Source of the DNA: Amaurobius ferox
Lineage: Eukaryota; Arthropoda; Arachnida; Araneae; Amaurobiidae
Assembly (NCBI GenBank): GCA_951213105.1
Contig: OX578140.1
Location: 119,333,653 to 119,397,652 of the forward strand
DNA: 64,000 nucleotides
Direction of reading: 5' to 3'
The position numbers and the translations under genes were made by a program. This document shows positions 1 through 10,959 of this stretch, one piece after another. The notes beneath the pieces are model-generated. The model was given only the letters and a program-made list of their open reading frames with translations. It had not been told where the DNA came from and searched no databases. The first letter of the stretch is position 1. Every line of letters starts with the position of its first letter.

Positions 1-980
1 ACAGTGAGAAACAAACCCGCCATGAATAGGTCCCAAAAAGAAAGTTTTAAAATAATATTTTGGAATGCGAACGGCATATCTCCAAGAAAAAATGAACTTA
101 GGAGCTACGTAAATGAAAATGATGTAGATGCCCTGCTAATCCAGGAAACTAAATTTAGAGAAAACAAAAAACTAAATATAGCAAACTATAATAGCTATCA
201 TACCCTTAGCTCAAATATAACTGCTAGAAATCCCCTTGGAGAAACAGCAATATATATTAAAAGTAATATTCCCCACGAGGAAATAAACAACATAAATCTT
301 CAAGGTATAGAAAATACTAGTATAAAAATTAAAATAAATAATGTAAACCCATTTATCCTAACTTCAATATATGTCAAAAACATGAGTAGTATAAATGTAG
401 CTGCGCAGCTGGAACTGCTTTTCTCGCGATATCCAACTCGCGGGCGACTTCAATGCACACCACCGAGCGTGGGGCAGCAGGAGAGCCAACATACGCGGTA
501 CACAGATACACAGATTACTGAACACAACAAACACTGACATCATTGCACCGTCTAGACCAACCTACTTCTCAGGTGCCAATGGCTCATTCATAGACTTTAT
601 CCTAACGAGAAACATAGAATACGCTCACACAATTGATACCCTGGATGAATTCGACTCGGATCATCTACCGGTATTGGTGACATTCGATTTGAACACTCCC
701 CTTCCAGCCTCTCTGGGACAAGAGAGGGTGAACTGGAACGTATTCAAAAGAGCACTTTTCGAGCCGCACTTAGCAGTACCCAACATTATGAGCACGGCGG
801 ATATTGACTCTGCCACGCACACACTCACAACAGAAATCAGGAGAGCTATTGCCTCTGCCACAAAACATCGTGAGTCACCAAAAATGCCAACACTTTCCCA
901 CCATGTCAAGCAGTTAGTTAAACAGAGAAATAGAATGCATGGCAGGCTAACAGAGACCCTACCCTTAAAATGGAGCTTAA

Positions 981-2045
981 CCCTTTCGCGATGAGTGGCA
1001 CGCCCACGCGCCAGCTGCGAAGTTGCATTCAAGGACGAGCGGCACTCCCGCGGGCCGGAGGAAATTTTACCCTAAAGGACGACTGGCACGTATTGGTGTT
1101 TCTACGTGGAACGTTTTAGTTTGAATGTATTTGTCTCCTAGATGGCGCTAAATGCCCATGGAAGCAACTTAAATGTATTTTGTAGATGTTTGACCTTGGC
1201 ACAAGGAGAATCCAATGAATTATTTCTCCATTTGGAGCGGTGAAACACATGGTTCTGTAAAGTAAACATAGCACTTCTCGTAGCATCAACAATTTCATAA
1301 TTGAGTTCCGGGTCTCGTTCTGATTTGGTCTTTTATTGATTTGGTTGTTGAATTAGAGGAATATAAGAGAGGGTTTTTTTGAGTGGGTGGGGGAGGGGGG
1401 GGGGTAAAGGAATGTGCGGCAATGAAATGATTAGGTTATTTATGTTCTCATGGAAAGGAAGGCTGGGATTTCGTTAATATATCCCATTGAAAAGGTCCAG
1501 ATATGAAATAAAAATATATAAATCGTCAGAATCGGAAGGAGGCCATAAATGGAATTTCCTTGTGTATACTGGAAAGGACACGGGATTATCAAGCTCTGTT
1601 GGTGGGTATGGAGAACGCGTTGTGAAACCACTTCTAAGTGAACTTTCAGGAAAAGGATATACTTTGTATTTGGATAAATTTTTTACCTCTCCTGTACTTG
1701 CAAAGTATTTGTTGTCTAAGAATACGCATATATGTGGTACAGTTATAAAAATCGGAAGGACATGCCAAAGAATTATCCATCTGTACCTAAAACATATATA
1801 CACTAAAATTGTTAATATTTTGATAAAAGAAAATTTGTATAAAAAATATACATCAAATAGAAAATAAGTATTTCCTTTCTTCCTGAAAATAGTAGAATGC
1901 TGTGTTGAACGGGTGATTTTTAGTGAATTTTTTTCGAGAGTTAGGCTTAGCGCAAAAAAATAGCCGTCTTTTACGCACATTTCGGAAACGAAGCGCTTCG
2001 TCCTTTGGGCCACGGTAGTTTCGGAATGCCGCCGTCCCGAAAGGG
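981..2045 (+). mobile_element. piggyBac-type non-autonomous element inserted in the LINE
   Basis: The target tetranucleotide TTAA is duplicated at 977-980 and 2046-2049, the piggyBac hallmark. Removing the insert plus one TTAA restores the reading seen in the second LINE copy (GAGCTTAACAGACTCACG near 44143). The ends are CCCTTTCG and CGAAAGGG, with only partial inverted similarity beyond about 9 bases. At 1065 bp it is far shorter than an autonomous piggyBac and holds only a transposase fragment. Confidence 0.9.
1487..1867 (+). pseudogene. piggyBac transposase fragment (DDE_Tnp_1_7 type)
   Basis: The frame reads MKRSRYEIKIYKSSESEGG, then YLDKFFTSPVLAKYLL and NTHICGTV, resembling the block around a catalytic aspartate in piggyBac transposases (family form D-N/K-FFTS). 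Similarity ends near IGRTCQR at about residue 93; the rest is AT-rich read-through. Family transposases are roughly 500-600 residues, so most of the protein is missing. The first methionine is not a real start, since the family frame would enter from upstream. Confidence 0.8.
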
Positions 2046-3749
2046 TTAATAGACTCACGTGTAAAGTCAGAGGAAAAATTGTCGCAGAAAAGCAGCAACA
2101 GTATAAAGAATTAATCGAATCCCTTAGCCAGGAAGACGTATCGCTCTGGAAATTCGCTAAAAGACTCAGAAAACCTCAAATTAAACTCCCGCCACTAATA
2201 GATGGCGCTAATATCGTGTACTCAGACGAAGAAAAGGCAGAGGCGCTTGCTAGGCATTACGAAAAACAATTTGAACCAAACCACGATCTAATGTGTCAGG
2301 ACACCCTAAAAATGGTTAGGCAAACTCTAAACAATTTCAGGAACTCCCCGATCACAGCTAAGATTAACCCAGCCACCCCGCAAGAGATAGTAGAGATTAT
2401 CAAAAACCTTAAGAACCGTAAAAGCCCAGGGCACGACAAAATCAGGAATATCGCGGTAAAAAACCTACCTTTAAATATAATATTCTACTTGACCATCTTA
2501 ATAAATAAAATCCTAGAACTAAATTATTTCCTCAAAGAATGGAAGGAAGCAATAATTATAGCGGTCCATAAACCTGGTGAGGATGCCTCAATTCCAGCCA
2601 ACTACAGACCAATCAGTTTGTTACCGACACTTAGTAAAATTACTGAGAAAATAATTCTTAAGAGACTGAACACGCACCTTTGTAAGAATGACATTATCAT
2701 TCCGGAGCAGGTTGGATTTCGGCCAAAACACTCCACCACTCATCAATTGCTGAGAGTGGTAGAGTGCATTTCTTCTGGTTTTAATAATAAGTCACCCACA
2801 GCAGCGATTTTTCTTGACATCCAAAAGGCCTTTGATAAAGTGTGGCACTGTGGATTAGCTTACAAATTGATCACTCTAAAAGTCCCTGACGCACTTGTCA
2901 AACTTTTAATTTCATACCTAAATAACAGACACTTTCAAGTTAGAGTAAAAAATAACTTGTTGACACCCAAGCTCATTAAAAGTAGTGTACCGCAAGGATC
3001 CATCCTGGGCCCGACACTCTTTAACATATATCTAAATGACATCCCCAGGACCCCAGACACGGAGCTGGCACTCTATGCAGACGACAGCGCGATACTTGCA
3101 AAACACCCTTACGTCTCAGTAATGCACAGGCAGCTACAACAACACCTAGACATACTCCAAACATGGCTGGAAAAATGGCGAATAAAATTAAACCCCAATA
3201 AATGGCATTGGATTTATTTCTCTAGAAAACGCACACCTCCGCCGCCTCTGTACATAAACAACTATGCCCTAAAACCGGAAAAATCTACTAAATACCTAGG
3301 TGTAACGATAGATTCCCACCTAACTTGGAAACTGCACGTAACGAACATAATCAAAAAAGCGTATATAACCATAGGAGCCTTATACCCAATGATAGGAAAC
3401 GGAAATCTAAGTTATCAAAATAAACTCCTAATTTATAAATCGGTCATCCGCCCGGGAATGCTGTATGCAGCACCTGTATGGGGATATGCCTGTAAAACTA
3501 CCATAGACTTATTAGAGACAAGACAAAACAAAACCCTAAGGATTATAAGGAAAGCCCCTAGATACTTAAGAAACTCGGTAATTAGGAAAGACTTCAAAAT
3601 AAAAACTGTTAGAGCCCAAATTAAAAAGCTAGCGCTTAAATTTTACAAAAATCTGCCTTCTGTCCCAAATGAACTATTATTTAATCTGAATGACTATGAT
3701 CATCGCAAGACTAAATCTCGTAAGAGACCCCGTCACGGCGAACTATAAA

Positions 3750-6605
3750 GACACGTATCTCCCGTCAACCACGTCCATGCAGGGGGGTAAACTGAAACTA
3801 GAAGTTCTTGTTACAATAACCATAGAGTCAAAACACTTCTGAATGTTATTCATTCCTTGATTATTATGGGAGTGCCAGATGGAAAACATGGTTAAGTGAC
3901 CTTGACCGCAAGTACAGAAGTTCGCAATCCATTCATTCGAATTGGTTTACTAGGTACCTTTTTATTTTAGTCTTTTTATTCGAGCCTGTCTCAGAGATCT
4001 TCCATTTGGAGAATTTGTAAAGAAAGAAGATATTTATTCTACAACTAATATATTTAAGTACAATATATCTATTTTTTATGCTAATATCATTTTCAAGGGT
4101 AGGATTTCGCTACATAAATACACGCAAACGTGCCAACTCTCAGGATTTTGGCCGGAGACTCTGGACTTTTTATTACTTCTCCGGCCTCCGGATTACTAAC
4201 GAAATTCTCTGGCTTTTTTTTAATTTGAAATTTATCAATTAACCAGACATGGTATAATTCCTCGGAAACACCGATTTTCCGCTTTTTTAGCACTCATTTT
4301 TACCATTCCCGGTACCGTAGCAAATCCATAATAAAATGCAGGGTTAAGCCAATCAAATTAACGGAGATTTACTGCCGTGTGTAATTTAAATTAAGATCTC
4401 GATTGCTTATTTTATGAAAGTAATAAATATACTTCTTCAAAGGTTGTCTAATTCAGAATAAATCGCTAAAATGTTATTTTGTTCATTAATTTCGCATAAA
4501 CACTGCAATTGCGCAATTCAGTTTGTTCTCATGAATTGCCTCGAAAACAATAGTATCTTTTCCCATCCATCTCAATTTTCTAAGTATTGCATTTTTGAAT
4601 GACTAAACTAGCATATTTTCATATTCTGATTAATTATTATGGTTAATTTCTTAATTATTTTCGCATAAATAGTGCGATTGCGCAATTCAGTTACTTCGCG
4701 TGAATTGCCGAGAGTGCATTAGTATTTTTTTCCATCCATCTCCATCGTTTAAATGTTGCATATTAGATCGACTAAACTAGCTTATTTTCACATTATGGTT
4801 AATTTTTTAATTATATTTGCATAATACAAATTTTTCTATTATGAAAAATAGGTATGACCTCTGTGAAGGGATATTTTCTAGAAATTGGCATTAAAGCAAT
4901 GATTTAGGCAAATAAAAAGGAAACCATTTTGGCAGGAATATAATTCAGTGTATATATATAAATATATATATATGTATATATTATTAAAGATCAATATTTG
5001 TTACTTTCTTTAGTAAAAACCTGTGTTTTACAAAATATAAATATTTGGTTTCATTATAAAGTAATTTTCACTGGAAGAAACCTTTATACATTGTTTTGTT
5101 TTATAATTTATTGTCCTGAAATTTTATAAAATTGGTGTCCTGAATTTTCATATTTTACCAGTACTATGCCTGATATTTAATGCAGTATTTTTTTTTTGGG
5201 AAGGGGGGGGGGCATTAAGATTTAATAAATTAATCAAGAATTAATATTATAAAGCTATTCTTTTTCATAATTTGTTACTAACACTATTTTAATTCTAAAG
5301 ATAGTTCATGAATTCTTTTTTCAGATAAGTTTAAAGCATAATGTTCTTAAATGGTACAATATTTTAATGTTAGCAAATTAAGCAAATATTAAGTGTCATA
5401 AGTAAACAATATATTTGCGACAAAATAGTCTCCTGCTTTTTCTGTTTGGAAAGTTGGCATGTCTGTACACGTGTTACATAGCACAATTAGAGGTCTGCCT
5501 GCATCGCATGTAACAAATTTATAACCCAATATCGGATCAAACGTTTAAATTTAGCCAATCTTTACATAATTGAAACAAACATAATAATTTTATGTAACTA
5601 AATTAAAATTCACTTAAAATATTTTCAAATTCGTTCTGTCGGCTGTATCCATTTTTTTTTAAATTAACACGGCCGTCCCGAAACAGTGTTAAATAAAAAA
5701 AAAATGTCAAACCTGATATGGCCAACGAGTCGGTGAGCCGGGTGTCTGGCTTACTGAGGGGGCTCGTGGCTCGGGCTGGTAAAGCAGAAGGAAAAATTGG
5801 GTACAACCAGGGGGGGGGGGGGTAGAATTGGACTGCGGATTTATCGCAAAAATGCATGAATTTTAGTCATGCAATGAATGTTCATAATTTTCATTTGAGG
5901 TAGTAATAGTTTTTGTAATAAAAATGGATAAATGTTTGTGTCTAAAATAAAAGTAGCAATTTGTACTTTATAAAAAAATTAATCTGTTACGGAGGAATAC
6001 ATTTGTATACAAATAAATTATAAGGGAAAAAAGTGATTTATTAACATAGAGAAATTGCAGTGTTGCAATTTTAAGCACTTTTTGATACTTTTCGCCCCCA
6101 TGTCGAATACAGCATGCGTAAAATTTCAGTAAAGCAACTTTAAAATGCTCATGAATTGCTCAAATCAACTCACATTAAAAATATTTATTTAAAAGCAGAA
6201 TAAACAAATTAGTAACAGTATCAAGTGGTTTTAAGGGTCAAAAATATCTTCATTTCCTCAGGAAATAAAATTATGTACGATGCAAAACAATATAATTTAG
6301 ATTAAAAAAATCTTAGAAAGCAATTTTTTATGCAAAATATGGATAACATTTTGTATGAAATTTCACATTACTTCTGAAAATTAAAGGCAGTTTATCAATA
6401 TATATTTTTGTGGGAGGGGTCATACTCATAGCCACTGGGCCAATTGTTTAACTAATATTTAAATACTTATTGAGGAGGGGAAAATCAGAATATATTAGTA
6501 ATTTAATTTTTTAATAAATCTATTATTAAAATAACTGCTTTTGGTAAAGCATTTGCATTATTTTCAAGTATTAATAATATCTCATTTTCTTAGATGCTAA
6601 TATTT
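3750..6605. other. AT-rich spacer without a recognisable gene
   Basis: No convincing coding region on either strand. Visible structure: a diverged two-copy direct repeat of about 170 bp (4491-4830), a TA-rich microsatellite near 4951-4982, and poly-G tracts near 5205 and 5811-5822. Confidence 0.7.
4491..4830. repeat. Diverged tandem duplication, unit about 170 bp
   Basis: TTCGCATAAA, GCGCAATTCAG, CCATCCATCTC and GACTAAACTAGC occur in the same order beginning at 4491 and again at about 4660. The copies differ at many positions, so the duplication is old. Confidence 0.7.
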
Positions 6606-7405
6606 AGATATGGGGAAGACATATAATGTTCTATCTGAATGGTTTAGAAGGACTGACAGTTTAGGTTATAAATTTTCAATGTGGTGTAAGAAAGTTGATG
6701 AAAAAGATGTATTCTGCAGCATCTGCAATAAAAATATTTATTGTGGAACAAAAGGATTTGCTGCCTTATCCCAACATGTTTTGACAAATGTGCATAAGGA
6801 AAATGCTACATTGAAATTGCACCACAGTCTTTGGTTATAAAACCTCAAGATCAAGCAACGAGGCTTCCACAGTGCATCTATTCCTATTCCAGCTATACAA
6901 ATCCAGTTATATAGTTGTAAAGAAGCTGTTAACAGGGCTGAGGTTATGTGGGCTTTAAAATCTGTACAATGCAACATGGCAGCTGCTGCAAGTGATGACT
7001 TAAAAGATATTTTTAAAGAAATGTTTCCAGGCTCTGATATCGCAGAAAACTTTCGTTTAGGCCGAACGAAAATAACTTATTTCATCACTGAAGCATTAGG
7101 GCCTTATTTTAGAAAACAGTTTATTGATGATGCCCAGAATGCATACTATTCTTTGTTGTTTGATGAAACAACCAATAATGCTGACAAAAAGGAGTTCCAA
7201 TTTAAAATCAGATATTGGTCTCCAAAAACCAGTGAAATTGTTTGTAGAAATTTACAAACTGTATTTCTTGGACATTCTACTGCAGAAGATATTTTATTGC
7301 AAATTCAACTAGTGCTAAATAAAGCCTGTTTATCGACTAATAATTTGCTAATGTTGGGATCGGATGGGCCTAATGTAAATAAAAAAGTATGGAGATTGTT
7401 AAATA

Positions 7406-8755
7406 CACTGCTGGCCATCCAAAATGCAACACCATGAAGGAAGCACCCAATAAGCATGAAATTTGCACCATACGTAGACCTCGATAGGAAATACAAATGA
7501 TTAGAATTTTAGCTCATATGCAAATCATGTGCGCCAGTAGCGCTACCTACAAGCGCTATATAAGGGGAGAAGAGAAGGCTGTTTTTAAGTACAAAAATGT
7601 TGTTTTCACCCTGTGTTTTTGTGTGGGAGGCTTCAGTATGTCTCGTCGAAGAATACGGCAGCCATTCCAGCACGTTTCTGAGTTTGACAGTAGAAGAATT
7701 GTGGCTTATAGAGATTGCGGATTATCCTTCCGAGAAATCGGTACTCGTGTTGGACGAAATCAAGCCACAGTGATGCGAATATGGAATCAGTGGGTGCAGG
7801 AGGGACGGACCAACCGACAGGAACGATTGCACCAGCCTCGTCGCACCACCGAACGTGAGGACAGGCATGTTGTGCGCATGGCATTGATGGATCGCACTGC
7901 AACATCAACAACCCTAGCGCAAGAATTAAGGTCTGTTGCACAACAATCTGTGTCAGCACATACCATTCGACGTCGTCTGCAGCAACGGACAATTTCAGCA
8001 AGGTGTCCATTGCTGCGATTACCTTTGACTCCAGATCATAGGCTATGCGGCTGCAATGGTGCGTTGAACGCCGGACATGCACAAACGAATGGCACGACAT
8101 TGTGGTTTCAGACGAATCACGATTCTGCCTACAACACCACGATGGTCGTATCCGGGTTTGGCGGCACCGTGGCGAGAGAGTGCATAACTCTTGCATTATG
8201 CATCGCCATACCGGTCCTTCACCTGGCGTTATGGTTTGGGGTGGCATTGGATTTTACTTCCGCACCCCCCTAATACGCATTGCCGGTACACTCAACAGCC
8301 ACCGCTACATTTCTGAAGTTTTGGAGCCTGTTGTCTTACCTTACCTTCAAGGCTTGCCTGCGGCCAAGTTTCAACAGGACAATACGAGATCACATGTGGC
8401 ACATATCGTTCAGCATTTCTTCAGTGCCCACCAAGTTCCACTGCTCCCTTGGCCCGCCCGTTCTCCAGATCTGTCGCCATTAAACACGTCTGGTCGATGA
8501 TTGGCAAACAACTGGCCCAGCTGCTACGACAGATGAAGTTTGGCAACGTGTGGAAGCAGTATGGACTGACATACCCCAAGAACACATACAAAGTCTCTTT
8601 CTTTCAATACCGAGACGTGTAGCAGCAGTTATTGTCAGCCGTGGCAGCTGCACAAAATACTGATTTCTTCGTGTTTCGCAAGTCGAACGGGGCTGTATTT
8701 CAATCAATTCATCCTTGTACTTTATATTCTTTGTCCAATAAATTTGGCCTTTGAT
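7406..8755 (+). mobile_element. Tc1/mariner-type element inside the hAT gene, 3' end damaged
   Basis: The left end is placed at CACTGCTGGCC directly after a TA (7404-7405), as expected for a TA-targeting element. No matching inverted terminus is found on the right, where element sequence fades after TTTGGCC near 8748 and hAT coding resumes. The right terminus was probably lost in a deletion that also took part of the hAT gene, so the right boundary is approximate. Confidence 0.75.
7638..8663 (+). pseudogene. Tc1-type transposase, dead (multiple frameshifts, damaged catalytic triad)
   Basis: The start at 7638 gives MSRRRIRQPFQHVSEF, followed by a paired-like helix-turn-helix (GLSFREIGTRVGRNQATVMR) and a second one (SVSAHTIRRRL). 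A frameshift near 8040 moves the DDE domain to another frame: VVSDESRF (first D), FQQDNTRSH (second D), then WPARSPDLSP. The third acidic residue, normally E just after this block, is read as K in CCATTAAACACGTCTGG, which has also lost a base. The C-terminus continues in another frame (ATTDEVWQRVEAVW to GSCTKY) with a stop at 8661. At about 340 codons it would have normal Tc1 length. It cannot encode an active enzyme. Confidence 0.9.
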
Positions 8756-9890
8756 TCATGTTTTGAGTAATGGACTGCAAGTTATTTTAAGAAAACTTGC
8801 AAGAAGAATTTGCAAGCCTGATGCAATTAATGTTGAAGATCTTATTGAAAGCAAAAACCTTTTAAAAGTGACTGATATAGATATTGGGCAAAAAACAAGA
8901 ATTCAACTGGAGTTATTGAATGAAAAAGACAGAATGCCTATACACCACAAAATTCAGCAACATTATCTTGTACAATTACACAGCAAAAAAGAATGTAGTG
9001 CAAACTGACAATGTCATGTTTTATTTGCAGTGCCTGAATTATGAAAAAATATGTGAATCAAAAAGTGTTCAGTATATTTCTCAGGTAGCGAAGCTCTTAC
9101 AATTGAAAGGCATTAACGAGCTGGAAGTTAAAGATGAATGGAGGCTACTTCAAAATGAAGTGAAAATTTTGGAAAAAGAAAGCAGGATTGACCATTTTTG
9201 GCGCAATATTTTTGGTAAGAAAACTGAGTCTGGGTATTATCAATATCCAACATTCACTAAAGTAATTAAGGCATCACTCGCAATATCACATGGAAACAGT
9301 GATGTTGAAAGAGGATTTTCTTTGTCCCGCAGGATCCTTGCTGAGGATAAAGCATCAATGTCAGAGAGAGTTTTAAATGACAGATTAACGATTAGGGATG
9401 AACTAAAAAACTATACAGATGTTAGTGAAGTTCAAATTTCAAAGGAACTTTTAAATCTGGCATACAATGCCCGACACTCATATGAACTATATTTAGAAGA
9501 AGAAAGAAAATTAAAAGAACGAAAATTAAGAGAAGAAAAAGAGAAGGAAGAAATACTTAAACTCCAGAAATTGGAAGAGGAAAAGGCTTTAAGTTTAAAA
9601 GGATCAGTAGAAATATCAGAAAAAAAGCTAAGCTTGTACTACAGGAGAAAATAGAGGTTCGAGAATCTGCCGATACCTTATTCAATGTTGCCAATGACAA
9701 ATTGAAACTGGCAACTAAAAATAAGGATTTTGATGGAATTCGAGTTGCACAAGGAATGATGGAAGGGACATTGAAATTAAGAGAACAAGAGCGAGAACAT
9801 GAAAACAAGGAAGAAAAATTGAACAGAATAATGAATAAGCGAAAGTCTAGCCTTATTGACTCGTTCTTTACTAAGAAGCCTAAATCCTAA

Positions 9891-10251
9891 TATTGCACAA
9901 ATTAACATATATATTATAATATATTGGATTTGAAACAAATTTCAGTATTTAGTGAATTTCAGTCACTATTTTCATTCTGTACAATATCATTATAAAAAAT
10001 CCCTTTAATTTAAAATTATTGATTTTTTACAGTGAAGTTAATTCTGCTTCCATTGCTCCAATACAACATATCTGCATAAAACAGGCTTCTTACTGTGTGA
10101 AATTTGCTCCCATCTTACTCCGAAATGTAAAATTTAGAAATATTTGTCATCAGTGATGAATATCTTTTCAAGCTGCTTCAAAAAACATTTTTCCAGTATG
10201 ACACATTTCATGATCAGTATTTTAATTATTGTGTGCATTCTAAAATATTAA
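9891..10251. other. AT-rich spacer, nothing recognised
   Basis: It links the end of the hAT remnant to the first SINE. No open frame of note. Confidence 0.6.
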
Positions 10252-10264
10252 TCCATTGCAATTG

Positions 10265-10647
10265 CTGTTGTTGAGACCCAGACCGTCCGACCTACCAGAA
10301 AGGTGTAAGGTAACTGTTTGGACGGCCGAGAAGTGCCACCCAATTTAGACCGGAACCCAGTGGGGGAAGCATCCACAAGGACCGTACCCTCCTTCCCCTA
10401 CCACCAACCTCCCGGAAGGACTTACGGACCCACATGTTTAACGTGATCGTACTCCGCATGAACACGGCGGCAGTTGTGGCAGCGTGCAAATCCAGCGCGC
10501 AAACCACCGGGCTACCGCGCCCGAAATCTGCCAACAGTCCGCGGTGTTCTCAGGTGGTCACCCACCCAAGTACTAACCGCGCCCGATGCTGCTTGACTTC
10601 GGTGATCTAACGAGAACCGGTGTTTTCAGCACGGTACGGCCGTTGGC
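10265..10647 (-). mobile_element. Composite SINE: 5S rRNA head + tRNA-like segment + LINE-like tail (copy A)
   Basis: On the minus strand the order is a 5S rRNA-like segment of about 119 nt (10647 to 10529), the linker ATTTC, a tRNA-like segment starting GGGCGCGGTAGCC, a conserved body (CATGTGGGTCCGTAAGTCC), and a tail ending GGTCTGGGTCTCAACAACAG. The unit is flanked by perfect 13-bp repeats TCCATTGCAATTG at 10252-10264 and 10648-10660, so both ends are exact. Compared with the neighbour at 10661-10946, the tRNA-like part lacks the B-box stretch (GGTTCGATTCC). No run of four T occurs on the transcribed strand, as expected for a Pol III-transcribed mobile RNA. Confidence 0.88.
10529..10647 (-). 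rRNA. 5S rRNA-like sequence acting as SINE head
   Basis: The minus strand begins GCCAACGGCCGTACC and ends CTGTTGGCA, a full-length 5S outline of about 119 nt. Recognisable 5S blocks are ACACCGGTTCTCG, ATCACCGAAGTCAAGCAGC, GCGCGGTTAGTACTTGGG and GGGTGACCACCTGAGAACAC; they cover the region of the internal Pol III promoter. Only three T follow (CAGATTTCGGG), whereas a 5S gene needs a longer T run to stop. It reads straight into the tRNA-like part and starts at a target duplication, so it is a SINE component and not a ribosomal gene. GTTAGATCACC, shared with the copy at 52249-52340, differs from the usual animal form GTCCGATCACC. Confidence 0.85.
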
Positions 10648-10660
10648 TCCATTGCAATTG

Positions 10661-10946
10661 TTGTTGTTGAGACCCAGACCGTCCGACTTACCAGAAAGGT
10701 GTAAGGCAACTGTTTGGACGGCCGGGAAGTGCCACCCAATTTAGACCGGAACCCAGTGGGAGAGGCATCCACAGGGACCGTACCCTCCATCCCCTACCAC
10801 CAACCTCTCGGAAGGACTTACGGACCCACATGTTTAACGTGATCGTACTCCGCGTGAACACGGCGGCAGTTTTGGCAGTGGCTGGAATCGAACCCGGGCC
10901 TACCGAGTGCAACTTCAGGGCGCTAACCAATGGGCTACCGCGCCCC
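10661..10946 (-). mobile_element. tRNA-derived SINE (canonical subfamily, copy B)
   Basis: The minus strand begins GGGGCGCGGTAGCCCATTGG, with a Pol III A box (TAGCCCATTGG, 10927-10937) and a B box (GGGTTCGATTCC, 10884-10895). The body and the CTCAACAAC-type tail match copy A. Flanking copies of TCCATTGCAATTG lie at 10648-10660 and 10947-10959. At 286 bp it represents the SINE with its tRNA promoter intact and without a 5S head. Confidence 0.9.
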
Positions 10947-10959
10947 TCCATTGCAATTG

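Larger units (their letters stand above)
1..3748 (+). mobile_element. Jockey-type non-LTR retrotransposon (LINE), copy 1, interrupted
   Basis: The element carries one ORF2 in broken pieces: endonuclease (22 to about 975) and reverse transcriptase (2050-3748). It is cut by a piggyBac remnant at 981-2045. The 5' end probably lies outside the window, because the endonuclease frame is open from the first bases. The protein matches the copy at 43595-45860 closely up to KSRKRPR, and the two DNAs then diverge abruptly near 3734, so the 3' end here is truncated or replaced. No poly(A) tail is visible. Confidence 0.9.
22..3748 (+). pseudogene. LINE ORF2: endonuclease plus reverse transcriptase, frameshifted and split
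   Basis: ORF2 of Jockey-type LINEs nicks target DNA and primes reverse transcription at the nick. From MNRSQKESFKIIFWNANG an AP-endonuclease-like domain is readable (LLIQETKF). A frameshift between about 410 and 446 moves the endonuclease motif GDFNAHH, and later DSDHLPVLV, into another frame. After the piggyBac insertion the frame resumes and gives a 510-residue open stretch from 2216. It contains the RT motifs FLDIQKAFDKVW, SSVPQGSILGP and the catalytic LYADDSA, then a C-terminal region ending KSRKRPRHGEL. The RT half has no stop codon, so the element was probably disabled by the upstream frameshift and the insertion. No RNase H domain is seen. Confidence 0.88.
6610..9889 (+). pseudogene. 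hAT-superfamily transposase gene, frameshifted and interrupted
   Basis: The pieces form one transposase in order. 6610-6840 holds a cysteine/histidine zinc finger (FCSICNKNIYCG, then LSQHVLTNVHK). 6868-7403 holds the first part of the catalytic domain (YSLLFDETTNNADKKEFQF, then MLGSDGPNVNKKVW). 8752-9654 holds the C-terminal part, with the dimerisation-type block ASLAISHGNSDVERGFSLSR. A lysine/glutamate-rich coiled coil continues in another frame to 9889 and ends SLIDSFFTKKPKS. There are frameshifts near 6840-6868, near 9000 and near 9650, and a Tc1 element splits the gene at about 7405. The stretch expected between DGPNVNKKVW and ARRICKPDAI seems too short, so host sequence was probably lost there. 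DSFFTKK resembles a PCNA-binding box, which is only suggestive. Assignment to hAT is by motif; the subfamily is not known. Confidence 0.75.

Noticed and set aside
10529..10647. A functional 5S ribosomal RNA gene
   Set aside because: No T4 terminator follows, it reads into a SINE, its 5' end coincides with a retrotransposition target duplication, and SINE-specific variants are shared with another copy.
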